A stretch of DNA of 64,000 nucleotides, taken from assembly GCA_026418695.1 (NCBI GenBank), contig JAOAAU010000122.1, forward strand, positions 1 through 64,000, given 5' to 3'. Source of the DNA: Clostridia bacterium. GTDB taxonomy: Bacteria; Bacillota; Clostridia; Acetivibrionales; JAFADI01. Position numbers and translations under genes: made by a program. The notes under the pieces were generated by a model, which was not told the DNA's origin, searched no databases, and saw nothing but the letters and a program-made list of their open reading frames with translations. Shown piece after piece: positions 30,392-40,278 of this stretch. Position 1 is the stretch's first letter. Every line of letters starts with the position of its first letter.

Positions 30392-31434
30392 AGAAAACTG
30401 CAAGAGGTGTTTTGTCGTGTGTTGCCTTGACAATCCTGGTATTGGCTTTGGCAGGATGCGGAGGACAAAAGAAATCAACGCTTAAGGTTTACAACTGGGG
30501 GGACTATATAGACAAGTCTGTCCTGGAGAGCTTTGAGAAACAAACCGGGATCAATGTTATTTATGACGAATTTGCTACCAATGAAGATATGTACGTCAAG
30601 CTGAAAGCAGGTGGAAGTGACTATGATGTAGCCATTCCTTCGGACTATATGATCCGGAGGATGATCAGCGAGAATATGCTTCAGCCAATCGATTTCAACA
30701 ATATACCCAATTATCAATACATCGATGAACGCTTCAAGAACCTGGCCTATGATGGAAAAAATCAGTATTCTGTGCCGTACATGTGGGGCACGGTCGGAAT
30801 TCTATATAATAAAAAAATGGTTTCCGAACCCGTAGACAGCTGGAGGATCCTTTGGGATGAAAAATACAAAAAGCAGATTCTGATGTTGGATAGCCAGCGG
30901 GATGCCATCGGAATCACATTGAAAATGTTGGGATACTCTCTGAATACCAAGAACCAAAAGGAATTGGATGAAGCAAAGGAAATGCTGATCAAGCAGAAGC
31001 CTTTGGTTTTGGCTTATGTGGGGGATGAGGTCAAGGATAAAATGATCGGGAACGAAGCAGCCTTGTCCGTAGTATGGTCCGGGGACGCTATTTTCATGAA
31101 AAAGGAGAATCCGGACCTTGAATATGTAATTCCCAAGGAAGGCAGCAATCTTTGGTTTGACGCCATGGTGATTCCGAAAAACGGGAAGAACAAAAAGGAA
31201 GCAGAACAGTTCATCAATTACATGTGCAGCACGGAGATTGCATATAAGAATGCGGATTTCATCGGTTATTCCACGCCTCATTCGGACGCCAGGAAAAAAC
31301 TTCCTCCAGAGCTGACTTCAGACCGGTCTGTCTACCCGGAAAAGGAGGATGTTAAGAACTCGGAGGTGTTTGAAGATCTTGCGGACTCATTGCCGCTCTA
31401 TGATAAGATTTGGACAGAGATTAAATCCAAATAA
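30388..31434 (+). CDS. potD: Spermidine/putrescine ABC transporter substrate-binding lipoprotein
   Basis: Lipobox LALAGCGG; TLKVYNWGDYIDKSVLESFEKQTGINVIYDEFATNEDMYVKLKAG. Confidence 0.95.
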   Translation: MKKTARGVLSCVALTILVLALAGCGGQKKSTLKVYNWGDYIDKSVLESFEKQTGINVIYDEFATNEDMYVKLKAGGSDYDVAIPSDYMIRRMISENMLQPIDFNNIPNYQYIDERFKNLAYDGKNQYSVPYMWGTVGILYNKKMVSEPVDSWRILWDEKYKKQILMLDSQRDAIGITLKMLGYSLNTKNQKELDEAKEMLIKQKPLVLAYVGDEVKDKMIGNEAALSVVWSGDAIFMKKENPDLEYVIPKEGSNLWFDAMVIPKNGKNKKEAEQFINYMCSTEIAYKNADFIGYSTPHSDARKKLPPELTSDRSVYPEKEDVKNSEVFEDLADSLPLYDKIWTEIKSK

Positions 31435-31460
31435 GAAAAACTTTAAAATGAATGTTAAAA

Positions 31461-31507
31461 AGACCATGAAAGCTGTAAACAATATGTTTGCAGCTTTTGT
31501 CTTTTAA
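31461..31507 (+). terminator. Intrinsic terminator after potD
   Basis: AAAGCTGTAAAC AATAT GTTTGCAGCTTTT GTCTTTT. Confidence 0.8.
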
Positions 31508-31594
31508 CTTGAGGCGGCAGTTTCATTGGCTGTAAAGTGTGGTTTTATTCCAAGGAAAAGTATATAATGAAAAGTACGACAGCATTGAGGAGAA

Positions 31595-32446
31595 GTGATT
31601 GAATTGGAACTATATGTCTCGGATCTTGATGGAACGCTTTTAAACTCCAGGCAGGAAATCTGCTTGGATTCCATAAAAATTATCAATGAGTTGATAGATG
31701 AAGGGTTGAATTTTACCATTGCAACTGCACGATCCTGGGAGTCAGTGAAGGATATTGTTGCGCCCTTGAATTTGAAACTGCCGTTTATTTTGGCCAATGG
31801 GGCGCTCATTTATGACCCGATCAAGGGAGAAAACATTGTCGCCAATCTCATTGAACCATCTATGTTTGATACCGTGATGGAGGCCTGCAATTCATTGAAT
31901 TTGCACCCCATGGTGTTCACAATAACCCCCGGAGGCGAGTACAAAGCGTATTATCGTGAAGTATCCAACTGCTGTATGGAGGGCTTTATCCGTGAAAGAG
32001 AGGAAAAGGGAGATAACCGCTTTACCCTGATCGACGCATATCATATTTGTACAAAGGATGCAATATACTCTTTTGCTTTCAGTGTAGAAAAAGATACGGT
32101 AGATGACTTGTGTGAGCGATTGAAGGGAAAAATGGATCTATTGGTGCATTACCACGAGGATGTCTATTATCCCGGATATTGCTGGCTTGAGATTGCGCAT
32201 AGAAACGCAAATAAGAAGTTTGCGGCGGAATACCTGAAGGAATATACCGGTGCAAACAAACTGATCTGCTTTGGAGACAATCTTAACGATTGCTCTATGT
32301 TTGAGGCGGCGGATTACAAATATGCGGTCCGTAATGCCAATGAAGCATTGAAAAAGTATGCTACAGGAATCATTGGAAGCAATGATGAAAGTGGGGTTGC
32401 CCGGTTTTTACAATCAGTCTTTCAAAAAGGAGAACGGTATGTTTGA
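31595..32446 (+). CDS. Cof-type HAD family hydrolase
   Basis: VSDLDGTLLNSRQEI, LICFGDNLNDCSMFEAADYKYAVRNANEALK; GTG start. Confidence 0.93.
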   Translation: MIELELYVSDLDGTLLNSRQEICLDSIKIINELIDEGLNFTIATARSWESVKDIVAPLNLKLPFILANGALIYDPIKGENIVANLIEPSMFDTVMEACNSLNLHPMVFTITPGGEYKAYYREVSNCCMEGFIREREEKGDNRFTLIDAYHICTKDAIYSFAFSVEKDTVDDLCERLKGKMDLLVHYHEDVYYPGYCWLEIAHRNANKKFAAEYLKEYTGANKLICFGDNLNDCSMFEAADYKYAVRNANEALKKYATGIIGSNDESGVARFLQSVFQKGERYV

Positions 32447-32897
32447 GATCCTTTCTTCCCTGCTGAAGTACATATTTATCACCATTATCTACATCTTCCT
32501 GTTCAGCATTATCCGGTTGATCTATTTGGATATCCGATCGGTGAATAAAAAGGCATCAGACCTGGCAGAAAAGGCGCCTTACCTAAAGCTGATCAACCGA
32601 AGGGATGAACTGTACTTCAAGGTGGAGGAAAGTTATATTCTTAGCAGGGACAAAAGTCTTGGACGGGCAGCAAAAGCAAACATTTCTATCGAAGACCCGT
32701 TCCTTTCCGGAGAACATGCCCGATTTATTCATAGAGATGGATCTATCCTGCTGAAGGATCTTGGCAGTAAAAACGGTACGCTGATAAATGGAGTCAGGCT
32801 AACCGATGAAGAAGTCCCTTTAAATAATGGGGATAAAATAGAAATGGGTCAGCTTGCATTCCTTTTTGTTGACAATGAGGCAGGTGAGGGTACATGA
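32439..32897 (+). CDS. Membrane-anchored FHA domain protein
   Basis: N-terminal TM; LGRAAKANISIEDPFLSGEHARFIHRDGSILLKDLGSKNGTLINGVRL. Confidence 0.93.
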   Translation: MFEILSSLLKYIFITIIYIFLFSIIRLIYLDIRSVNKKASDLAEKAPYLKLINRRDELYFKVEESYILSRDKSLGRAAKANISIEDPFLSGEHARFIHRDGSILLKDLGSKNGTLINGVRLTDEEVPLNNGDKIEMGQLAFLFVDNEAGEGT

Positions 32898-34135
32898 GAA
32901 GTATTTCCAAATCTTTTAAACCCATTTATGGAATTCTGCTTGTGAACTTGATTGGCTTTGTCCTTTTATATTTTTATAAAAAGCCTTTCGAAAAGATAAC
33001 GATTTATATCGGACTGACGACAATGGTTCTCACCAGTGCGATCTATTTGTTTATTCTGATCAAAAAGCTCGGAGATGAGTACCTGTTCCTGATTGTATCC
33101 ATGCTTGCAAGCATCGGAATCATTATGATTTACCGCCTGGACAGGGAGCTTGGAATCAAGCAGGTCATCTGGTTTACCGGGGGAACAGTACTTTTTCTGA
33201 TCAGTTATTTTGTTTTTAGCCGGTGGAATCTTTGGAGCAGGCTGATCTATCTGTATGCAGGTACTTCACTGGTTCTTTTCCTCTTAACGCTGATCTTCGG
33301 AAGCGACATCAAGGGAGCCAACAACTGGATCGTGGTTGCAGGTTTTAATTTTCAACCCTCGGAAATCATCAAAGTGCTGTATGTGATGTTTATTGCTTCT
33401 TATTTTACTACCCCGGAAAAGCTGAATATACCGGAAATAACCCTGCTCGAAAGAAAAATCTCGGTTCATAACAGGGGTGTCTTTATTGCCTGTGTATATA
33501 TGTTTATCGGATTTCTCATCCTGCAAAGAGAATGGGGATCGGCCCTGTTGTTCTTTATAGTATTTTATTTGTTCCTGTATATTTACGGCACCGGGCTGAA
33601 AACATTGTTGTTCAACGGGGCAATGGCGTTCATGGGAGGAAGCCTTGGTTATTTGTTCCTCTATCATATTAAAGTCAGAATAGATATCTGGTTAGACCCG
33701 TGGAAAGACGTAAGCAACAAGGGCTATCAGATTGCCCAATCCCTTTTTGCCATCGGGGCAGGCGGTTTTTTCGGAACCGGACTGGGACTGGGAAGGCCGG
33801 ACTTTATTCCTGAGGTTCACACCGATTTTATCTTCTCTGCCATCTGCGAAGAGATGGGGATATTTGGTGGTATAGCTGTTATCCTGCTTTACTTTCTCCT
33901 TATCTACAGGGGATTCAAGATTGCACTCAGCATCCGTGAGCCTTTTGGAAAGAGTGTAGCGCTGGGATTGACGCTGATGTTCGGCTTCCAGACCTTTATT
34001 ATTCTGGGCGGAGTAACAAAGCTCACCCCTTTAACCGGCATTACACTACCGTTTATCAGTTATGGCGGAAGTTCGCTTGTCTCAAGCTTTATTTCACTAG
34101 GTATCCTGCAGGCAGTTTCAAAGAAAGCATTATAA
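32894..34135 (+). CDS. FtsW/RodA/SpoVE (SEDS) family protein
   Basis: ANNWIVVAGFNFQPSEIIKVLYV, VHTDFIFSAICEEMGIFGG, LPFISYGGSSLVSSFISLGILQAV. Confidence 0.95.
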   Translation: MRSISKSFKPIYGILLVNLIGFVLLYFYKKPFEKITIYIGLTTMVLTSAIYLFILIKKLGDEYLFLIVSMLASIGIIMIYRLDRELGIKQVIWFTGGTVLFLISYFVFSRWNLWSRLIYLYAGTSLVLFLLTLIFGSDIKGANNWIVVAGFNFQPSEIIKVLYVMFIASYFTTPEKLNIPEITLLERKISVHNRGVFIACVYMFIGFLILQREWGSALLFFIVFYLFLYIYGTGLKTLLFNGAMAFMGGSLGYLFLYHIKVRIDIWLDPWKDVSNKGYQIAQSLFAIGAGGFFGTGLGLGRPDFIPEVHTDFIFSAICEEMGIFGGIAVILLYFLLIYRGFKIALSIREPFGKSVALGLTLMFGFQTFIILGGVTKLTPLTGITLPFISYGGSSLVSSFISLGILQAVSKKAL

Positions 34136-34153
34136 AGAGGAGGGGGAGAAGCG

Positions 34154-35569
34154 TTGAATATCAACCGGAAGATTGTTCATGCACTTATTGTCATCAGTAT
34201 ACTTTTTCTTTCCCTGATCATTTATCTTACCTACTTTGAACTGTTTACCAAGGATAAGGTGATTGCCAGTTCCTATAACCGGAGGCAGTTTGAAACAGAA
34301 GAAAAGACTTTAAGGGGCAGCATCCAGGATCGAAACGGTACGGTTCTTGCCAGCAGCGCACTGGAGAAGGAACAGCAGGTAAGAAAATATCCCTATGGCC
34401 CTTTATACAGCCACGTGATTGGCTATAACTCCAAAATATACGGAAAATCCCTTCTGGAAGCAAAGTATAATGACTTTTTATTAGGGCTGAACCAGATCAG
34501 CATGGTGTTCGGGCTGAGGGATAAACTTTCCGGAAACATGAAGACTGGGAACAATCTGCAGCTTACCCTGGATCACAAACTTCAGGACAAGGCCAGCAAG
34601 CTTTTGGCAGGAAGGAAAGGAGCCATTGTGGCTATCCAGCCGAAAACCGGTGAGATTTTGGCCATGGTAAGTGAACCGGATTTTGACCCTAATGATCAGA
34701 AGCTTGTAAAGAATTGGGGTAAGATGGTGGAGTCCAAAGATGCGCCTTTTCTCTCAAGAGCTGCTCAAGGGCTTTATAATCCGGGTTCAACCTTCAAGAT
34801 TCTGATTAGTGCTGCAGCTGTAGAGAAGGGTATGGCAGACAGGCTGTTCGAAGATAAAGGGATAACGGTGATTGACGGGAAAAAGTTTTCAAACTTCAAT
34901 GGAGAAGCTCATGGTAAGATCAATCTGAAAACCGCTCTGGCTTTTTCAAGCAATACGGTATTTTCTCAAGTAGGGGTAGAACTTGGTGAAGGTACATTGC
35001 GGGATATGGCTGGACGTGTTGGGATTGGAAAAGATATCGGGTTTGATATTCCTGTCAGCGAAAGTATTTTTCCTTACAGCAGCATGAGCAAGACGGATAT
35101 GGCATCTGTAGGAATCGGGCAGGGGAAGATGATGGTCACTCCCTTGCATATGGCGATGATTGCGGCAGGGGTCGCAAATGAGGGGCAAATGATGAAGCCC
35201 ATCCTTGTAAGCAAGATTACCACGAATGATGGTCGGACCATTAGAAATCAAAAACCTTCAGAGTTATATAATATGATGTCAAAGGAAACAGCAGCGGCTG
35301 TCAAGGAAATGATGCAGGAGGTTGTAGAAAAAGGAACCGGGCGAAATGCAGCCATCAAGGGAGTGAAGGTGGCTGGTAAAACCGGTACGGCAGAAAACGA
35401 ATTCACAGGCAGGGAAAAGAACAGGGAGCATGCCTGGTTTGTAGCATTTGCACCGGCAGACAAGCCGCAGATTGCAGTTGCTGTAGTTCTGGAATACAGC
35501 GGGTCAACAGGAGGGAGTATTGCGGCGCCCATTGCCCGAGATTTGATTGCTGCTTGGGTCAAGCAGTAA
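34154..35569 (+). CDS. Class B penicillin-binding protein (PbpA-like)
   Basis: LYNPGSTFKILIS (SxxK), AFSSNTVFSQVG (SxN), VAGKTGTAEN (KTG). Confidence 0.95.
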   Translation: MNINRKIVHALIVISILFLSLIIYLTYFELFTKDKVIASSYNRRQFETEEKTLRGSIQDRNGTVLASSALEKEQQVRKYPYGPLYSHVIGYNSKIYGKSLLEAKYNDFLLGLNQISMVFGLRDKLSGNMKTGNNLQLTLDHKLQDKASKLLAGRKGAIVAIQPKTGEILAMVSEPDFDPNDQKLVKNWGKMVESKDAPFLSRAAQGLYNPGSTFKILISAAAVEKGMADRLFEDKGITVIDGKKFSNFNGEAHGKINLKTALAFSSNTVFSQVGVELGEGTLRDMAGRVGIGKDIGFDIPVSESIFPYSSMSKTDMASVGIGQGKMMVTPLHMAMIAAGVANEGQMMKPILVSKITTNDGRTIRNQKPSELYNMMSKETAAAVKEMMQEVVEKGTGRNAAIKGVKVAGKTGTAENEFTGREKNREHAWFVAFAPADKPQIAVAVVLEYSGSTGGSIAAPIARDLIAAWVKQ

Positions 35570-35813
35570 GGTGTTTAATTTGTAAAAAAATATCAGATTC
35601 TTATTGAATATTCTTGAATTCGCGTGGTATAATTATATAGAATGGCGGAGGATTTAGTTTTCTCAGGACCTTGATTTTTCAATGATGAAGATCTGTTCAG
35701 ATCTTTTTTTCATGTTCTTCTACTGTCCAAGCCATCCAATTAAAAGATTTTCTTCCTATGTTTTCGGCTGCAATGCAATTAATATAAAAAAACGCACTGA
35801 ATGGAGTGGGGTT

Positions 35814-37190
35814 ATGAAAGTCAATATTACAGAAACTGTTCTACGAGACGCCAACCAATCACTGATTGCAACCAGAATGCCCTTTGAGGATTTTGAAGGG
35901 ATCCTGGAAAAGTTTGATGATGCTGGCTACTATTCTCTTGAATGTTGGGGTGGAGCTACGTTTGACTCCTGTCTACGATTCCTCAACGAAGATCCATGGG
36001 AAAGATTAAGAAAGATCAAATCCAAAGTCAAGAAAACCAAGCTTCAGATGCTCTTAAGAGGTCAAAACCTTTTAGGCTATAAGCATTATCCGGATGACGT
36101 CGTCCGAAAGTTTATTCAGCTTTCCGTGGACGCAGGAATGGATATCATCAGGGTATTTGATGCTTTAAATGACTATCGGAACATTAAAGCTTCCGTGGAT
36201 GAGATCATCAAACAAAAAGCCCACGCGCAAGGAGTCATCGCTTATACGTTAAGTCCGATCCACAACCTTGAGAATTATGCAAAACTGGGCAAGGAACTTG
36301 AAAACATGGGAGTAAGTTCCATCTGTGTCAAGGATATGGCCGGCATTATGGGGCCTAAGGAAGCTTATGATCTCATTAAGACATTGAAGGAAACGGTAAA
36401 ACTTCCGATCTTCCTGCATACGCATTCAACGACTGGACTCGGACCGATTACCTATCTTAAAGCAGTCGAAGCCGGCTGCGACGGAGTCGATACCGCAATT
36501 TCTTCTTTCTCCGGCGGTACTTCACAGCCTGCAACAGAAACACTGAACTATTCATTTAAACAAATGGGATTTGAAACCGGCCTCAATGAAAAAGCCTTGA
36601 AGGAAATCAATGATTTCTTTAAGCCGGTAAAAGATAAATATATCAACTCAGGACTTCTTGATTCATTCGTGCTTGGAACGGATACCGACGCGCTGGTATA
36701 TCAGGTTCCCGGTGGTATGCTGTCCAATCTGATTTCCCAGTTGAAACAGCAAAACGCGATGAACAGACTGGAGGAGGTTCTTGAAGAAACCCCAAGGGTT
36801 AGAAAAGACCTTGGCTATCCTCCGCTTGTAACACCGATGAGCCAGATGGTAGGAACCCAGGCTGCGGCGAATGTCCTTTCAGGCGGAAGATACAAAGTTG
36901 TCATGAAGGAAGTAAAAGCATACATCAAGGGTGAATACGGCAAGGCACCGGGTGAAGTGGATCAGGAGCTCATCAAACAAGTATTGGGAGATGAGAAGCC
37001 AATCACCTGCAGACCGGCGGATTTGCTGGAGCCTACCTTTGAAAAGACAAAGGCTGAAATCGCAGGAATCGCAAAAACGGATGAAGACATCATGTCCTAT
37101 ATTCTCTTCCCTCAGGTAGCAGAAAAGTTCTTTAAGGAAAGAGAAGAAAGAGCTGCAACCAAGGTCAGCTATACCATAGTGAAAGTGTAA
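35814..37190 (+). CDS. oadA: Oxaloacetate decarboxylase alpha-type / pyruvate carboxylase subunit B-type carboxyltransferase
   Basis: ITETVLRDANQSLIATRMPFEDF, ECWGGATFDSCLRFLNEDPWERLR, VKDMAGIMGPKEAYDLI; followed by OadG-like, biotin and beta genes. Confidence 0.93.
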   Translation: MKVNITETVLRDANQSLIATRMPFEDFEGILEKFDDAGYYSLECWGGATFDSCLRFLNEDPWERLRKIKSKVKKTKLQMLLRGQNLLGYKHYPDDVVRKFIQLSVDAGMDIIRVFDALNDYRNIKASVDEIIKQKAHAQGVIAYTLSPIHNLENYAKLGKELENMGVSSICVKDMAGIMGPKEAYDLIKTLKETVKLPIFLHTHSTTGLGPITYLKAVEAGCDGVDTAISSFSGGTSQPATETLNYSFKQMGFETGLNEKALKEINDFFKPVKDKYINSGLLDSFVLGTDTDALVYQVPGGMLSNLISQLKQQNAMNRLEEVLEETPRVRKDLGYPPLVTPMSQMVGTQAAANVLSGGRYKVVMKEVKAYIKGEYGKAPGEVDQELIKQVLGDEKPITCRPADLLEPTFEKTKAEIAGIAKTDEDIMSYILFPQVAEKFFKEREERAATKVSYTIVKV

Positions 37191-37202
37191 AGGGTGGTGT
37201 TT

Positions 37203-37526
37203 ATGTCTATAATTGACAGTTTATTGGTCTCTATATATGGGATGGCTGTGGTGTTTATTGTATTGATCATATTGAGTTTTCTCGTAAAACTGCAGTCTAT
37301 GATCTTTAGCTCCATGGCATCAAAACAGGAAAAGCAGGAAGTAGCGAAGGATAACAAAATCAGTAGTGAGCCAGCTGCTCAAACAGATGCAGGCTGGACT
37401 TCCGGGGAATTAAAGCTCATCGGTGTGGATGAAAAAACAGCGGCAATGATCATGGCGATCGTGAGCGATGAATCCAAGATTCCGTTATCGGAGCTGCAGT
37501 TCAAAACAATTAAGGTGATCGATTAG
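37203..37526 (+). CDS. OadG-like gamma subunit of sodium-pumping decarboxylase
   Basis: Short protein with one N-terminal TM, between the alpha and biotin subunit genes. Confidence 0.85.
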   Translation: MSIIDSLLVSIYGMAVVFIVLIILSFLVKLQSMIFSSMASKQEKQEVAKDNKISSEPAAQTDAGWTSGELKLIGVDEKTAAMIMAIVSDESKIPLSELQFKTIKVID

Positions 37527-37562
37527 TCATTGAGTAAAACCTGGATAGGGGGTAATAAAGAA

Positions 37563-37961
37563 ATGAAATATATTGTAACAATTAATGGAAAGAACTATGA
37601 AGTAGAAGTAGAAAAGGGACAGGCGAACATTGTTAAAACAACCGAAGCTTCTGCAGTTACAGCTCAGGTTGCAGCTGCTGCAGCACCTGCGGCACAACCT
37701 GCTCAACCAGCTGCGGCACCTCAACCGGCAGTACAGTCTGGGGTTACCGGTGAACCCGTAAATGCGCCAATGCCTGGCACAATTCTTGCTGTGAAAGTAA
37801 ATCCGGGGGCTTCTGTGAAAAAAGGTGATGTTCTATTTATACTGGAAGCCATGAAAATGGAGAATGAGATTACTGCACCCAGAGATGGTGTGGTGGCTCA
37901 AATCGCTGTCGCAAAGGGAGCGTCTGTTTCTACAGGTGATATCCTTGCTGCGCTTCAGTAG
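37563..37961 (+). CDS. Biotin carboxyl carrier subunit
   Basis: Ala/Pro-rich linker and biotinylation motif LFILEAMKMENEITAP. Confidence 0.95.
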   Translation: MKYIVTINGKNYEVEVEKGQANIVKTTEASAVTAQVAAAAAPAAQPAQPAAAPQPAVQSGVTGEPVNAPMPGTILAVKVNPGASVKKGDVLFILEAMKMENEITAPRDGVVAQIAVAKGASVSTGDILAALQ

Positions 37962-37979
37962 TGGGGGGGAAATAAGCCA

Positions 37980-39131
37980 ATGTCTCTTTCGTTTATCGAT
38001 ACACTTTTAAAGATATGGAATGACTCCGGTTTCTCCGCAATGACATGGCAGCAGTTGATCATGCTTGGCGTGGCTTGCGTTCTTGTATACCTGGCTATTG
38101 GAAAGAAATTTGAGCCGCTTTTGCTGCTTCCGATTGCTTTCGGGGTTCTTCTTGCAAACCTCCCTCTGGCTGGTTTGATGGCGCCTCCGCCAGAAAACCA
38201 TTCCGAACCGGGTGGATTGCTTTATTATTTATATCAGGGTGTCAAGATGGGAATCTACCCTTCTTTAATCTTCCTTGGTGTTGGAGCAATGACTGACTTC
38301 GGACCTCTGATTGCAAGGCCATCCAGTTTATTCTTGGGGGCTGCAGCACAGCTTGGAATTTATATTGCTTTTATTGTTGCCATTGCGCTAGGCTTTTCTC
38401 CACAAGAAGCATCCTCCATTGGTATCATCGGAGGAGCGGATGGCCCAACGGCGATTTATCTTACGACAAGGCTGGCTCCACATTTACTGCCGGCAATTGC
38501 GATTGCTGCTTACTCCTATATGGCACTCATTCCGCTCATTCAGCCGCCATTAATGAAGCTTCTCACGACTAAAAAGGAAAGAGAAATCAAGATGGAACAG
38601 ATGAGAGAAGTATCCAGATTGGAGAAGATTGCTTTCCCTGTAGTTGTAACCATTCTGGTAGTACTTTTGCTTCCATCCGTTGCGCCACTTGTTGGAATGC
38701 TGATGCTTGGAAATCTGTTTAGAGAATCCGGAGTTGTCGAAAGACTCTCCAATACAGCACAAAATGCATTGATTAATATTGTGACCATATTCCTTGGAAC
38801 AACAGTAGGCGCTACCGCTGTGGCAGAAAGATTTTTAAGACCGGAAACGCTAAAAATTATCGCTTTGGGACTTATGGCATTCATGTTTAGTACCATCGGA
38901 GGGCTGCTCCTAGGAAAACTGATGTGCTGGCTTTCCGGTGGGAAAATCAATCCGCTGATCGGTTCAGCGGGTGTTTCTGCAGTACCGATGGCAGCCAGGG
39001 TTTCCCAGGTAGAAGGCCAGAAGGCAAACCCTTCTAACTACCTGCTGATGCATGCGATGGGACCCAATGTAGCGGGCGTTATTGGATCCGCAGTAGCTGC
39101 AGGCTTCCTGTTGGCTATGTTTGGTCGCTAA
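37980..39131 (+). CDS. Sodium ion-translocating decarboxylase subunit beta
   Basis: [54 protein letters not shown]. Confidence 0.96.
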   Translation: MSLSFIDTLLKIWNDSGFSAMTWQQLIMLGVACVLVYLAIGKKFEPLLLLPIAFGVLLANLPLAGLMAPPPENHSEPGGLLYYLYQGVKMGIYPSLIFLGVGAMTDFGPLIARPSSLFLGAAAQLGIYIAFIVAIALGFSPQEASSIGIIGGADGPTAIYLTTRLAPHLLPAIAIAAYSYMALIPLIQPPLMKLLTTKKEREIKMEQMREVSRLEKIAFPVVVTILVVLLLPSVAPLVGMLMLGNLFRESGVVERLSNTAQNALINIVTIFLGTTVGATAVAERFLRPETLKIIALGLMAFMFSTIGGLLLGKLMCWLSGGKINPLIGSAGVSAVPMAARVSQVEGQKANPSNYLLMHAMGPNVAGVIGSAVAAGFLLAMFGR

Positions 39132-39174
39132 ATAGCTCTTTACCGTAACGTAAAAAGAATTAATAACCAACAAA

Positions 39175-39215
39175 AAGGCTGTTGTAGAGCAATGCTCTGT
39201 CAACAGCCTTTTTTG
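39175..39215. terminator. Intrinsic terminator of the decarboxylase operon
   Basis: AAGGCTGTTG ... CAACAGCCTTTTTTG with inner AGAGC/GCTCT. Confidence 0.9.
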
Positions 39216-39274
39216 TTCAAGGAAAGTTATCTAACGCTTATTGAATAAATATATTGGTATATATAGCTGATAAG

Positions 39275-40090
39275 CTATACGATGTATTTCCCCTGGTCCA
39301 TGGAGCGCAACTTGTTGATGAGGTCCCTTTGGTCCCTGGCCATGTCTTTGATTTTTGCCTTTGCTTTGGGATTGCATAAAACTCTGCTGAACCATTTCAG
39401 TGCTTCCGAGTCGCTGTCCAGTCGTCTGAATAATTCTCCAATCAGATATTCCATACTTTCTTCATCCAGGCCAACTACAGGAAATACTTCTTTTTCGAGA
39501 GTCAGAACGAACCCCTTTTGTGCCTGCAGCAGGAATTTGAATTCGTTGGCATCATCTTTTTTCAGCCTATACAGCCATGCGATTTTCAAGCAGGTATAGG
39601 CCTTTTCACTGTCTTTGCCCATCTTTACAACACAATTCAACAGTGCTAATTGATGCATTTCTATGGCTGTGTCGATATCATATACTGCAGGATATTTTTT
39701 TGAAGAAGTCCATTTCGAAGTAATGTTTTCTTTAATCAGCCGGATCTGCCTGTCCGAAATTACACTAAACTTGCTGGAAAGTGCAGCGTATCCGCAAAAA
39801 ATACATACCCATGCATCATACAGCATGGGATTGGGATCCTGGTAATAGGTCATAAAATCCGTATCTCTTGAGATGACGCGAACCCCGGAGCTTTTTACCG
39901 CTCGTACCGTGGTTTGCTTTCCGCAGCAAGGACACTCAATTTTTCGATCAAACAAAAAGTCTGCAGGAGAGGTTCTGGATACAGATTTGATTTCAGTTTG
40001 TTTTGTTTCAGCCTTATAGAGGTCAACCTCAGAGAGATTGTCAAATCCCAGGGATTTTAAATTGTTAAACAGGTCATTGCCGTTTGACAT
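39275..40090 (-). CDS. DUF2225 family protein
   Basis: FLFDRKIECPCCGKQTTVRAVKSSGVRVISRDTDFMTYYQDPNPMLYDAWVCIFCGYAA. Confidence 0.9.
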   Translation of the reverse strand: MSNGNDLFNNLKSLGFDNLSEVDLYKAETKQTEIKSVSRTSPADFLFDRKIECPCCGKQTTVRAVKSSGVRVISRDTDFMTYYQDPNPMLYDAWVCIFCGYAALSSKFSVISDRQIRLIKENITSKWTSSKKYPAVYDIDTAIEMHQLALLNCVVKMGKDSEKAYTCLKIAWLYRLKKDDANEFKFLLQAQKGFVLTLEKEVFPVVGLDEESMEYLIGELFRRLDSDSEALKWFSRVLCNPKAKAKIKDMARDQRDLINKLRSMDQGKYIV

Positions 40091-40278
40091 TCTTTAAAGC
40101 ATCTCCATTTCAAAGGTATATTTAAAAATGAATACTGTCTCTTGTTATTGAGAAAACAGAAGTTAAATCGTGTGGGCAAATAGTTCTACTACTATGTTAC
40201 CATATTTTATAATAGTGCTAAAGCCCTATCTTGAGTTATATTCAGTATTTTGGACTGATATTTCAAGCTCTCTTAGAG

